Source: JACKBK01 sp963707275 (GTDB taxonomy: Bacteria; Chloroflexota; Anaerolineae; JAAEKA01). From it: 64,000 bases of DNA. The notes under the pieces are model-generated. The model was not told where the DNA came from, searched no databases, and saw only the letters and a program-made list of their open reading frames with translations. The stretch spans positions 310,001-374,000 of the forward strand of contig CAVPPH010000006.1 of NCBI GenBank assembly GCA_963707275.1, in the 5' to 3' direction. The position numbers and the translations under genes were made by a program. Below, piece by piece: positions 50,123-59,056 of this stretch. Position 1 is the stretch's first letter, and each line of letters opens with the position of its first letter.

Positions 50123-50347
50123 CTATCTGCGCAGATGGCGTCGCTCCGGAATCACCCGGCGGGCCTGCGCTGCTGCTGCCAGTTCGCGACGAAACCGGTC
50201 GCTGCGGGCAATTTCCAGCGCGGCCGGCTCGGCCACCAGCCCGTCGCTGTCGTCGTGACCCAGCAGGAGCTGAAGCAGACTCTGCCGGCCCAGCCGGTCC
50301 TCATCCGCCAACCAGCCACTGTCGTATTGAACAGATTGTTGCGCCAT
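50123..50347 (-). CDS. Small hypothetical protein
   Basis: 74 residues, beginning MAQQSVQYDSGWLADEDRLG and ending with a basic tail (RRVIPERRHLRR). Acidic N-terminal half, helical and charged C-terminal half. No family known. Supported by an ACGAGGCG ribosome-like site 8 bases upstream and by the terminator after it. Confidence 0.45.
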   Translation of the reverse strand: MAQQSVQYDSGWLADEDRLGRQSLLQLLLGHDDSDGLVAEPAALEIARSDRFRRELAAAAQARRVIPERRHLRR

Positions 50348-50441
50348 CTCAGTCGCCTCGTCAGCAAGTATTCTCGCCTTAATTATAACGGACGGCGACG
50401 ACGCTGCGCCTTACAAGTGGGTTACAACAGTCCTTACAAAC

Positions 50442-52538
50442 CTACGCGTGCTGCGCCTGGATGGCGGTGATCACCACGGTGTTGATGATGTCTTCGACGG
50501 TGCAGCCGCGGCTCAGGTCGTTGACCGGCTTGTTCAACCCCTGCAGCACCGGGCCGATGGCGATCGCGCCCGTCTCGCGCTGGACGGCCTTGTAGGTGTT
50601 GTTGCCGGTGTTGAGGTCCGGGAAGATGAACACCGTTGCGTGCCCGGCGACGGCGGACCCGGGCAGCTTCTTGGCGGCGGTCTCCGGATCGACGGCCGCG
50701 TCGTATTGCATCGGCCCTTCCAGCTTGAGATCGGGACGACGCTGCCTGGCCAGCACGGTCGCCTCGCGCACCCGCTCCACGTCCTCACCCTGCCCGGACT
50801 CGCCTGTGGAATAGGAGAGCATCGCGACCAGCGGCTCGATGCCGAAGGCGCGGGCGGTGTCGGCTGACGAGATCGCGATTTCGGCCAACTCCTGCGCCGT
50901 CGGATTTGGAACCACCGCGCAGTCGCCGTAAACCAGCACCTTGTCGGGCAGCGCCATGAAAAAGACCGACGAGACCACCGACACGTCCGGTTTGGTCTTG
51001 ACGAACTGCAACGCGGGCCGGATGGTGTGCTGTGTCGTGTGCGCCGCACCTGACACCATGCCGTCGGCCAGCCCCTTGTAGACCATCATGGTACCGAAGT
51101 AGGATACGTCGCACATCAGGTCGGTGGCCATGTCCATGTTGACGCCCTTGTGCTTGCGCAGTTCAACCAGCGTCTCTGCGAAGTCCTGGAACCAGGGCGA
51201 GCGGGCCGGCTCGACGACCTGCACCTGGCCGGCGTCGATCTGCAAGCCCAGCCGCTGGATGGATGACCATATTTCGGCCGGGTTGCCCAGGATCGTCAAA
51301 TCAACGATATCGCGGTTTACCAGCACTTCGGCCGCGCGCAGAATGCGCTCGTCGTTGCCCTCCGGCAGGACGATGTGCTTCCGATCTGACCGGGCCTGTT
51401 GCACCAGGTTGTAAAGGAACATCTTGGGCGTGATGCCGCGCGGCTGGACGGCCAGCACCTGCGACAGCAGCGCGCGCGTGTCAACAAACTCCTCGAACAG
51501 CTCCAGGCTGAGTGCGATCTTGGCGCGGTTTTCACTGGTGATGTAGGAGCGCACCGACGCCATGCGGGCGGCGGTGTCAAAGGTGTGTGTTTCGACGCTG
51601 AGGATCGGCACCAGATTGGGCAACCCGTCCAGCAGCCGCGCCACGGAAGGGGCCGGTTTGAGACCGCCGGTCAGCACCATGCCGGCGATCTGCGGGTAGT
51701 ACTTGGACTGGTGCGCCTGCAACGCGCTCAGGATGACATCGCTGCGGTCGCCGGGCGTGATCAGCAGCGCGTTCTCGGTCAGGTGAAGCAGGTAGTTGTG
51801 AACCTGCATCGCGATGACCAGATACTGATAGGCCAGCTTGTCGAGATGTGCGCCGCCGTAGAGCACTTCAGCCCCCAGGTGTTCGGCGATCTCGGCGATG
51901 GTCGGCCGGCTGAGCACCGGATTGGCAGGGATCACCGAGAGCAGCAGGTTGTTTTCCGGCAGGGTGTCTTGCAACGCCAGGCGGATGCCGTTGACCGCGG
52001 GCGGATCGGCGCGGTTGACAATCGCTCCCAGCAGGTGGCTGCCCCGCTCTACCAGTGTGTCATGGGTGCTGCGCACGGTATTGGCGATGGCGTCCGGGTC
52101 GCGGCCGACGCCGCTGGTGACGATCAGCACCGGGCAGCCCAGGTTGCGGGCCACGTCGGCATTGATGTCAAACTCGAACACCGACCCGTCGCCCTCCAGA
52201 TCGGAGCCGATGCACAGGATGAAGTCGCACTTGCGCTCCAGCGCCTTGTACTTCTCAATGATCCGGTCGAGAAACGTGTCATAGCCGCCATGAGCGATCA
52301 GTTCATCCGCCTCGCGCTGCGAGAAAGCGAAGGTCTCCTCGTAGTCCAGCGGCAGCCGGAAGTGGGTCAGCAGCAGGTCGATGTTCTTGTCGCGTCCCTC
52401 CTCCGGTCCACGTGAGATGACCGGACGAAAGACACCCACCTTGTTGGTGCGCCGCAGGATCAGCTCGGTGATCCCGACCGAAACCAGCGACTTGCCGCTG
52501 TAGACGTCGGTAGTGGCGAGAAAGATTGAGTTGGACAT
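50442..52538 (-). CDS. pta: Phosphate acetyltransferase, long form
   Basis: 698 residues, intact. N-terminal BioD-like P-loop-type domain (IFLATTDVYSGKSLVSVGI; about 1-220), a DRTGG-type middle domain (about 220-370), and the C-terminal PTA domain (about 375-698) with HIVLPEGNDERILRAAEVL and SSVFFMALPDKVLVYGDCAV. It interconverts acetyl-CoA and acetyl phosphate, linking to the acetyl-CoA made by oxidoreductases such as KorAB. Single gene with its own promoter. Confidence 0.93.
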   Translation of the reverse strand: MSNSIFLATTDVYSGKSLVSVGITELILRRTNKVGVFRPVISRGPEEGRDKNIDLLLTHFRLPLDYEETFAFSQREADELIAHGGYDTFLDRIIEKYKALERKCDFILCIGSDLEGDGSVFEFDINADVARNLGCPVLIVTSGVGRDPDAIANTVRSTHDTLVERGSHLLGAIVNRADPPAVNGIRLALQDTLPENNLLLSVIPANPVLSRPTIAEIAEHLGAEVLYGGAHLDKLAYQYLVIAMQVHNYLLHLTENALLITPGDRSDVILSALQAHQSKYYPQIAGMVLTGGLKPAPSVARLLDGLPNLVPILSVETHTFDTAARMASVRSYITSENRAKIALSLELFEEFVDTRALLSQVLAVQPRGITPKMFLYNLVQQARSDRKHIVLPEGNDERILRAAEVLVNRDIVDLTILGNPAEIWSSIQRLGLQIDAGQVQVVEPARSPWFQDFAETLVELRKHKGVNMDMATDLMCDVSYFGTMMVYKGLADGMVSGAAHTTQHTIRPALQFVKTKPDVSVVSSVFFMALPDKVLVYGDCAVVPNPTAQELAEIAISSADTARAFGIEPLVAMLSYSTGESGQGEDVERVREATVLARQRRPDLKLEGPMQYDAAVDPETAAKKLPGSAVAGHATVFIFPDLNTGNNTYKAVQRETGAIAIGPVLQGLNKPVNDLSRGCTVEDIINTVVITAIQAQHA

Positions 52539-52579
52539 GGGATATCTCTTGAAAAACGATTAGTGATGGTCTTCGGAAA

Positions 52580-52631
52580 GGTGACAGTCACTTCGGCGAG
52601 TGATGGGAACCATCCCGGAGGGGCTGTCACC
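52580..52631. repeat. Dispersed hairpin repeat (GACAGTCACTT type), copy 2
   Basis: Begins GGTGACAGTCACTTCGG and ends CGGAGGGGCTGTCACC, with inverted ends. It matches 14989-15042. It lies within the predicted 5' leader of pta. Confidence 0.75.
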
Positions 52632-52637
52632 AGCATG

Positions 52638-52667
52638 ATTATAGCACGCTCCCACCCGTCCAGCGAA
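52638..52667 (-). promoter_or_regulatory. Predicted promoter of pta
   Basis: On the minus strand GTGCTATAAT, an extended -10 (TATAAT at plus 52638-52643), with a weak -35 (TTCGCT, plus 52662-52667). The leader to the pta ATG would be about 95 bases and contain the hairpin repeat. Confidence 0.5.
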
Positions 52668-52806
52668 CTCGACGCGACGCGTCATGGACGCGCAGAGATG
52701 GCATCTTGCGGTCAGCGCCAGACCAGACCATCACGTCAAGACGGGTCTTCTGCATCGCAAGATGACTGCTCTTGAACACCGTACTGCAAATTGACCAGCA
52801 CCCAGA

Positions 52807-54410
52807 TCAACCCGTCGCACCGGCCAGCCCTTCCAGCGCTACGCCGATCGGCGAGATGGCCACAATCGCGACTTCCGCGGAAGCGTGATAGGTCGCAGGC
52901 GAGACCATTGTTACCTCTGCCAGCTTGCTGCCCTGAGCAATCGGGCCGCTGGCCGCGACCTGGTCATGCCGGAGTAGGCAATAGTCACGTAGGCCGGCCA
53001 GTCGCCCAGCGGCGTCAGAAAGACGTGGTAGGGTGCATCGACGCTGACCACCTTGGCAAAGGCGCTGTCCAGACGCCACCACGCCTCGCCTGCCACCAGC
53101 CGGCCACTGCCAAAATCCTCCAGCCAGTTCTGCGGGCTATGCATCGCGTAGACCAGTTGCTGGCCCTCCTCAGCTGGCATCGATCACCAGCCGCGACGCC
53201 TTCGCCGGCTACGACCAATCCGCTTTCCGAAACAGACCAGACCGGGGTGTTGGCGCCGTTGTAGATCACGAAGCTGCTGGTGCTGTTGTCGTCCTCGTCC
53301 AGGTGGACGTGAAAGTTGTCGTTGCTGAACATGAGGATGTCGCTGCTGGTCGAGTTCGGGCTGCGAGTAGATGCGGCCATCGTCGCCGTTGGTCGTCGTC
53401 GTTCCGCCCAGAATGAGGTCGGCCGCATCGTTGCCGCCGCCGATGGCGTACAGGGCAGGACCGCCGCCGGCCCCGTTGCTGAACCTGCCGCCATAGGTCG
53501 CAAGCGAACTGGTCCTGCCAACCACTCCGTCGCCGATTGCCGAATTGACGTTGACGCCGTCGCCGCCGGCGCTGTTGACGTAGACCCCGGCGGTGCCCGC
53601 CGCGTTGATGTATACGCCGTCGTCGGTCAGTCGTGTCCACGTAGATGCCGTGATCGCCGGCATTCGCCACGTGCACGCCGTCGTCGCCGGCCGAGTTCAC
53701 GTAGATGCCGTCGATGGCTGGCCGAGTAGACGTTGACGCCGTGGCCGCCGTTGGCGAAGTCCACCTGCAGGCCGTCGTCGCCAACCAAGCCGACGTGCAG
53801 GCCATCGTCGGTGGCGGTGTTGACGTAGACGCCGTCATCGCCGGCCGACGAGACCACCACTCCGTCGTTGCCGGCCGCTTTCACGAAAATGCCGTTGTCT
53901 TCAGCGTTGCCCACCTCCACGCCGTTGTTCTCGCTGGAGGCGACGCAGCCAGCTGCGCGCGCCGGTGGTGCAGACGTAGACGCCATCGTTGCCGGCCGCG
54001 TTGACATGCACGCCGTTGCCGCTGACCGAGTCTACCCACAGGCCGTAGCCCAGGCCCGAGGTGCGGGTGTTGGCCAGCACCAGCGCGGCCGGCAGGGAGC
54101 CGGCCGTGCCGTCGAAATTGCTCTCGATTTTGAGCGGCACGCGCGAGCTGCTCCAGGTCTGGCCCAGATGCTCGTGGTCGTTGTCGCTGGTGAACGTGCC
54201 GCTCTGGTTCCAGTGGCCGGCCGCCAACTGCACGTCCAGCACGTCGATCACGCCGTTGTGATCGACATCGCAGGCCGGATCGTAAGCTGCGCCGGGCGCG
54301 CACGGACCGGCCGCCGGCGCAGCCGTCGGTCGATGCCCCCGCTGTGATCCCCAGAAACGCCATCGCCAGAATGGAAACCGCAATTGCCAGTAAACGCGTC
54401 ACCTTCATGG
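52807..54410 (-). CDS. Secreted repeat protein with dockerin-like segment; multiply frameshifted
   Basis: About 530 residues over several frames. Signal peptide LLAIAVSILAMAFLGITAGA; CDVDHNGVIDVLDVQLAAG, an EF-hand/dockerin-like calcium loop; then about fourteen 10-residue repeats of the type DGVYVNSAGD (DGVVVSSAGD, DGLHVGLVGD, DGIYVNSAGD); then a C-terminal domain (VFLTPLGDWPAYVTIAYSG, ending VALEGLAGATG) like the C-terminal peptide modules of large Chloroflexota surface proteins. At least seven indels, several within the repeats. Start ATG 54410 follows GAGGTGCAACC. Role unknown; likely a surface protein. Confidence 0.65.
53520..54030 (-). repeat. 30-nt imperfect tandem repeats encoding 10-residue units
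   Basis: On the minus strand the pattern GACGGCGTCTACGTCAAC.. recurs every 30 bases with variation, coding (D/N)-(D/G)-G-(V/L/I)-x-V-(N/x)-x-A-x. Such short glycine/aspartate repeats fit a beta-solenoid. Confidence 0.7.
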
Positions 54411-54549
54411 TTGCACCTCCTCGTGACTCCCCAATCCCGCATCCGGGGATTGCCAGGTGATGCTTCGATTGTACCATTCAGAGCAAGGGGGTGTCAACGG
54501 GAGGCCAAATTGTGCGCAGGGCTTCTCAGAAGTCGTGTCAGCGGCAACA

Positions 54550-54687
54550 CTGTCACGCTGAGCGGGTCTGACTATAGGCCCACTAAAAGGAACACCGTCA
54601 GCGAAGCGTCTCTCACCCGGGACGCGAGATGCTTCGCTGGGCATTGTGACGGTGTTTGTCGGCGCATCGAGCCGCTCAGCATGACAG
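54550..54687. repeat. Nested palindromic element (GCTGAGCGG / GAAGCGTCTC type)
   Basis: Outer arms 54550-54565 and 54672-54687 pair with one mismatch; inner arms AACACCGTCA (54591-54600) and TGACGGTGTT (54647-54656), and GCGAAGCGTCTC (54601-54612) and GAGATGCTTCGC (54626-54637), also pair. It separates the repeat protein from the DGR locus. No gene in 54411-54969. Confidence 0.8.
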
Positions 54688-54745
54688 CTCAAAGACCTCT
54701 GAGATGCCCAAGAGCAGTGTGGGATGCTGACGACCACACCAGGTC

Positions 54746-54780
54746 AAGAAACCGGGTTTTTCGGAAAAACCCGGTTTCTT
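54746..54780. terminator. Perfect 16-bp hairpin downstream of DGR target 1
   Basis: AAGAAACCGGGTTTTT / AAAAACCCGGTTTCTT around CGG. About 190 bases past the target 1 stop; T runs inside both arms. May terminate the DGR operon; related to the hairpin at 14838-14871. Confidence 0.55.
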
Positions 54781-54796
54781 GGGCAAAATTCGCGCG

Positions 54797-54955
54797 CGCC
54801 CTGCTTCGCAGGGCAGATCGCGGGTTCGGCCCAGCCTGCCAGGTTGGTCTACTTCATCATCCATCCGCCGCGTACCCAGCGTTCAGCGGATTTAGAGACC
54901 CACGAAGTCCCGGACGACCGAAGGTCGGGAGTGGAGAGGCCAGAGTGGTCAGAGT
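54797..54955 (-). other. 3' flank of VR1 conserved with that of VR2
   Basis: Holds a GC hairpin GCCCTG-CTTCG-CAGGGC at the far end, then blocks shared with 60235-60356: GGGT-C-GGC..CTGCCAGGTTG, CTAC-TCAT and CCGCCGCGTACCCAGCGTT followed by CAGCGGATT. Non-coding, past the target stop codon. Confidence 0.7.
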
Positions 54956-54984
54956 GCAGCGTCATGAACTCAGGGAGACGCTAC
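54956..54984 (-). promoter_or_regulatory. Inverted repeat at the VR1 3' end (candidate DGR hairpin)
   Basis: On the minus strand GTAGCGTC (inside VR1) pairs with GACGCTGC past the stop, 8 bp with one G-T, loop of 13 bases containing the TGA. The same structure ends VR2 and is absent at TR. Confidence 0.65.
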
Positions 54985-57900
54985 CACAACTCGAAACCCG
55001 TGGTTCCAGTTGCGGAAGTCCGGGTTGTACCCGAGGCGGACGGCGCAGCGGACGACCCTCGCAGTGTCGTCGTACGAGCCGCCACGCACCACGCGCGTTA
55101 TGTCACCTTCCAGATGTTCGTCAGACGGGCTGCTGTAGTCGTTCCGCCACTTCGTGGAGCACCATTCCCACACGTTCCCGCTCATGTCCAACGCACCACA
55201 CTCAGCCGCGCCGTTCGGGAAAGATGCCCACCGCTGTCGTCGTTCCAATGCCAGTCTCGCTGTAGTTGGCGTGATCCGATGTAATCTCACCTTTCCACGG
55301 ATATTTTCGGCCATCGGTGTGCCGCGCCGCCCGCTCCCACTGTGCCTCGCTGGGCAATGTCACCGCCCGCCCCAGTTTCGCGCCCAGCCAGTTGCAGTAG
55401 GCCAGCGCCTCGTACCACGTGATCATCACCGCCGGATGGTTGGGCAGGTCGTACACGCCGCCGTACTTGTCGGGCTTTTCTCGATTTGCTTTCCACTGCC
55501 AGCCATCCTTCGTCCAGCACTTGCGCCACTGCGCCGTGTACCCGCCGTCCGTCACGAACGCTTCGTACTGCGCGTTGGTGATCGGGTACTTGCCGATCGC
55601 GAAGGCCGGCAGATCGACGGTGTGTTGCGGCTTTTCATTGTCGTAGGCTTCCAGATCTGTCGTCCTTGCTGCCCATCAGGAACTCACCTGCCGGCACGTC
55701 ACACCACACGATGTCCGGCAGACCGTCAGGTCGCAGGCCCACACCAGGCCGGTCGTCGCCAAAGACGCACAGCGCATCGCCGGCCGCGGCGCGGTCCACC
55801 GGCGACAGCAGACCCTGCCCGGCAATCGCCAGCAGCCATTGGCGCACCCGCTCCTTCTTGGGCCGGTTGCGTTCGCTGACCTGCGCCAGCGCGCCGTTCT
55901 CCATCAGCGTCTGCGCTGCCAGCAGTGCGGCCAGGCATTGAGCCGGTTCGGGCTGGGCCGGCACATCTGTCATGCACAGCGCCTCGGCCAGGTTCCAGGC
56001 CGCCGACACCGTGCCGCGCGTCGCCTTGGCCCCGGCCAGCAGCGCCACCTCGCGCCAGCGGTCGCCCTCGGCCAGCACCAGCCCGGCCATCTCGTCGGGA
56101 AAGCCGGCCCCGGTCAGCCGGCAGGCCGCCAGGTACTCCTGGAAGCTGCGATGGGGGAAGCTGTAGACGCCCGCGCCGCGCGCCGTCAGCAGACCGGCCC
56201 GGTCGCAGACGAACTCGACGATCCGCCGCGGCCTGACGTCGGGGTTGTTCTGCAAGGCCATCAGGCCGTCCACCAGCCGTCCTTCGGCGATGTCGGCCGT
56301 GCCCACCAGGTCCGGCTGGTCGCGCTGCGCCTCGAAGGCCAGTTCCTCCAGCAGGGTGCGCACGGCGTCGCGGTCGACCCGCATCCACTCGGTCAGGCTG
56401 GGCTGCTGGACAAGCGCCTTGCCGTTGGCATCGCGCACAACCTTGGGGCCTTCCCACTGTTCCAGCAATAAGTCCACGGTGTTGGCGTACAGTTCCTCAC
56501 GCTTCTCCGGCAGACTGCCGCCGCGCCAGGCGTGCAGGCTGGCCATCAGCGTCAGCAGCAGGGGGCGCTCGGCCAGCTCACGCAGCCGGTCGCTGTGCTG
56601 GATCGCGCCCTTGAGCAGCACCGCCCGGCCCTGGGCGTCGGTCGCGTTCTGGCCGCGCACCTCGGCCCAGTGGGCATACCAGTTGTCCACGAAGCGTTCG
56701 ATCTGCCCCCACTCGAAGGGCGCCAGCACGCCCTCGGCGAAGCCGGGCAGCTTCCAGTCCTGGCGCTGGTAGGCGTAGGTGCGGCTGGTGACCAGAAAGC
56801 GGCAGCGCGGGAAGTCGCGTGCGAAGCCGGTCACCGCCTGCTTGACCTGTACGCGGCGGTCCTCGGCCTCGGGCACCTCGTCCAGGCCGTCCAGCAGCAC
56901 CAGACCGCCCTGCTCGCGCAACATCTTCTTCAGGGTCGGCGCGAAGTCGGCCAGCGTGTCGCCCAACTGCGCGACGATGAAACGCCACAGGTGGTCGCCG
57001 CTGGCCGGCTGGCCCACCGGCGGCAGGCCGCCGGCGGCAAAGTCGCGCAGGACGACCCGCACCGGCAGCGAGCGCGCCGTGCGTCCAGGCCTGCGGCTGC
57101 GGTTCTTTGTCGTCCTGGCCGCGCTCCTCCTTGGGCAGCGGCGTGGTCAGCACGGCCAGGTTGGCGTCGCTACGCCCCAGCGTCTCGCCGGCCAGGCACA
57201 GCGCCACGAAGTTGACGAAGGTCGTCTTGCCGCTGCCGGGGTCGCCCAGCAGGGCCAGCCGCGGCTCGCGGTTCAGCAGCTCCACCGCGGACAGGCGGCG
57301 CATCTCGCGCGCCGGGTCGATCTGGCCGCGGCGGCCCAGCTCCTGCTCCGACTGCTGCGTCATCAGCCCGGTGTAGACCGCGGCCAGCGCCAGCCCGGTG
57401 CGCGCCGGTGGCATCCTGCGCCGCCTTGGGGTCTACCCCGGTCAGTTGCAGCGTCTGCGTCTGCTCCAGGACGCGGTTGAGGTAGGCTTGGCGGAGGGCT
57501 TGGGGGTCAGTTTCGTCTCCACCCGTATTTTGGACCAGATCACCGTCCACGACAATCAGATCACGCCCCACTCTGCCAGTCATCACTAGGTTGCGGTCAC
57601 CGTTGATCTTCACCGTTGTGGTTGGCCCAGGCTTCCCCGGCTGCCGCTCCAACGAGTCCGCCACGCGTTGCAACAACTCCACCTGTTCCTCGGCGCGCTC
57701 GGCGATGCCCCGCAAAAGACCAATCTCGATCTGCCCTTGGAGGGTCGGCTGGCGAGCAGCGGCGTCATAGAAGCTGGATACGAACTGCGCCACCACGTTC
57801 TGGAATACAACGTCGCCGCCCAACAGGTCCGGATCGTAGCCCGATGCCTCAAACTCGGCCGCCAGCAGATCGAGGTCGATCTCGGCGTCAGGGCGCGGAT

Positions 57901-58210
57901 CGATCACCTGCGACAGTTCCCCCGCCACCGCATCACGCGCCGACCATTCGCCGAACAGTGTCAGATAATGCGCCATCAGGTCGGGGTCGTCCGTCTGGGC
58001 GCTGACCGTGACAAGAAGCGCCTCGGCCATGGCTTCGTTCAGCGCGTCCTGCTGCGGCTCGGGGCGGAAGCGCTTCTTGACCTGATAGCCCGCGGCGTCC
58101 AGCAAACGGCCGGCAATATCGGATGCCACCCCTCCTGCGAAGTCGCCGGCTGCACCGATCAGGATGGTTTTGAGGGGCTCAGGTATGGTGTCGATCCAGG
58201 ATAGGTCCAT
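54970..58210 (-). CDS. DGR target 1: NACHT NTPase with C-terminal FGE-sulfatase (C-type-lectin fold) domain; frameshifted
   Basis: About 1,080 residues. N-terminal helical domain (1-200; SWIDTIPEPLKTILIGAAGD) of unknown fold shared with target 2; linker KINGDRNLVMTGRVG; NACHT with Walker A LALLGDPGSGKTTFVNF and Walker B GLVLLDGLDEVPEAEDR, sensor-like FLVTSRTYAYQ and YSFPHRSFQEYLAA; then FGE-sulfatase (about 830-1080; GEFLMGSK, LPSEAQWERAARHTDGRKY, LDMSGNVWEWC) ending in the variable region. Breaks near 57405, 57075, 55650 and 55215. ATG 58210 is chosen for GGAGAATGTC and for matching target 2; ATG 58222 is the alternative. STAND/NACHT proteins are NLR-like sensors; here the sensor tip is diversified. 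Confidence 0.88.
54975..55095 (-). repeat. DGR variable region VR1
   Basis: 121 bp, aligned without gaps to TR (58481-58601). It differs at 14 positions, each an A in the TR sense strand; no other position differs. It encodes the last 40 or so residues of target 1, in which TR-encoded NRNNPNNRNRNNG becomes LGYNPDFRNWNHG. Confidence 0.95.
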
Positions 58211-58335
58211 GACATTCTCCATCTTCGATCTCTAGGCTTGATTACGCCGCACAGGCGGGGTGGCCCGTCCCAACCGGGGGTGAAGCCGGCAGGGGACGGG
58301 CCGGTTGGTATTCGCCCGGCTCACCCTCACCCCAA

Positions 58336-58356
58336 CCCTCTCCCTCTGGGAGAGGG
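58336..58356 (-). terminator. Hairpin downstream of TR
   Basis: CCCTCTCCC / GGGAGAGGG around a 3-base loop, extended by CTCACCC and GGGTGAG on either side (about 58319-58373). Between it and target 1 a second GC palindrome (CCCGTCCC..GGGACGGG, 58264-58301) lies. These may fold the 3' part of the TR RNA. Confidence 0.5.
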
Positions 58357-58480
58357 AGCATCGGATGGGTGAGCGCGGCCAGGACTCGGACCGCGCCATC
58401 ATTCATCGCCTCGTCCGGGAAGTCAGGCGCAAGCGCCCGGCCGTCCGGCATTTCCGGCCTGCGGTGCAGTGGAACGATGT

Positions 58481-58601
58481 GAGACGCTACCACAACTCGA
58501 AACCCGTTGTTCCTGTTGCGGTTGTTCGGGTTGTTCCTGTTGCGGATGGCGCAGCGGACGTTCCTCGCAGTGTTGTTGTACGAGCCGCCACGCACCACGC
58601 G
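58481..58601 (-). repeat. DGR template repeat TR
   Basis: 121 bp, transcribed on the minus strand. It is rich in AAC codons, giving the asparagine-dense peptide NRNNPNNRNRNNG and SYNNTARN, the signature of a DGR template, since AAC codons randomise to many residues without stops. 30 adenines; 20 are substituted in VR1, VR2 or both. TR sits within an open frame (58242-58703) read in the same phase as the FGE tails, suggesting it arose from a copied gene end. It lies between avd and target 1. Confidence 0.96.
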
Positions 58602-58669
58602 CCGTTCGGTCCGGCCCTCGCAGCACAAGCGTGTCAAGTGCCACGCGGCAGTTATCAAGTGGATCGCCC

Positions 58670-58697
58670 TGCCACTTGCCACCTGCCACCTGCCACC
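58670..58697. repeat. Four tandem 7-bp units (TGCCACC) after avd
   Basis: TGCCACT followed by three TGCCACC units, 6 bases past the avd stop and about 70 bases upstream of TR in the direction of transcription. Confidence 0.75.
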
Positions 58698-58703
58698 CGA
58701 CAC

Positions 58704-59056
58704 CTACGTCTTGCGCAGCACCTTCTGCCAGCCGCCCAGCAAGCGGCCGATCTCCGTTACCATCGCCGCGCCGTGCTGATACTGGCCCGGTTTGAGCCAG
58801 TCCAGTTTGAGCGCCAGGCGCAGATAGATGCGTACCTTGTCCAGTTCGGCGTCGGCCTGCTGGAGCTTGTCCAGCCGCGCCGGCATGCGCTGATTGTTGG
58901 CCTCCAGCACCAGTTCCTGAAAGTCCAGCGCGGCGTCCAGCAGATGCTGGCCGTTAGCACGAAGCGCTGGCTGCGCGGGAAGTGGTTGGTCACCTGCATC
59001 AGCCAGACAACGAAGTCAAAGGTCCTGGTGAACAGCGGTGTTGGATCGGTGATCAT
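58704..59056 (-). CDS. avd: DGR accessory variability determinant (Avd); one frameshift
   Basis: About 117 residues. The start MITDPTPLFTRTFDFVVWLM and the later VTNHFPRSQRF are followed, after a one-base correction near 58965, by ANGQHLLDAALDFQELVLEA, then KVRIYLRLALKLDWL and IGRLLGGWQKVL. That last pattern (R-x-Y-L-R-L-A, then G-x-L-L-G-G-W) is the Avd/S23-ribosomal-protein-like family. Avd is a basic five-bundle of four-helix subunits that binds the RT and TR RNA and is needed for mutagenic cDNA synthesis. Its ATG overlaps the RT stop by 4 bases. Confidence 0.9.

Noticed and set aside
53520..54030. CRISPR-like or non-coding tandem repeats
   Set aside because: The 30-nt period keeps a 10-residue coding pattern and follows a signal peptide and calcium loop.
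54970..55700. Active formylglycine-generating enzyme for sulfatases
   Set aside because: No sulfatase gene is nearby, the catalytic cysteine pair is not seen, and the region is under DGR variation.
58242..58703. A real protein-coding gene across TR
   Set aside because: Only the TR-related part resembles protein; the rest is repeats and hairpins, and its start abuts the avd stop without a ribosome site. It is better read as template RNA.
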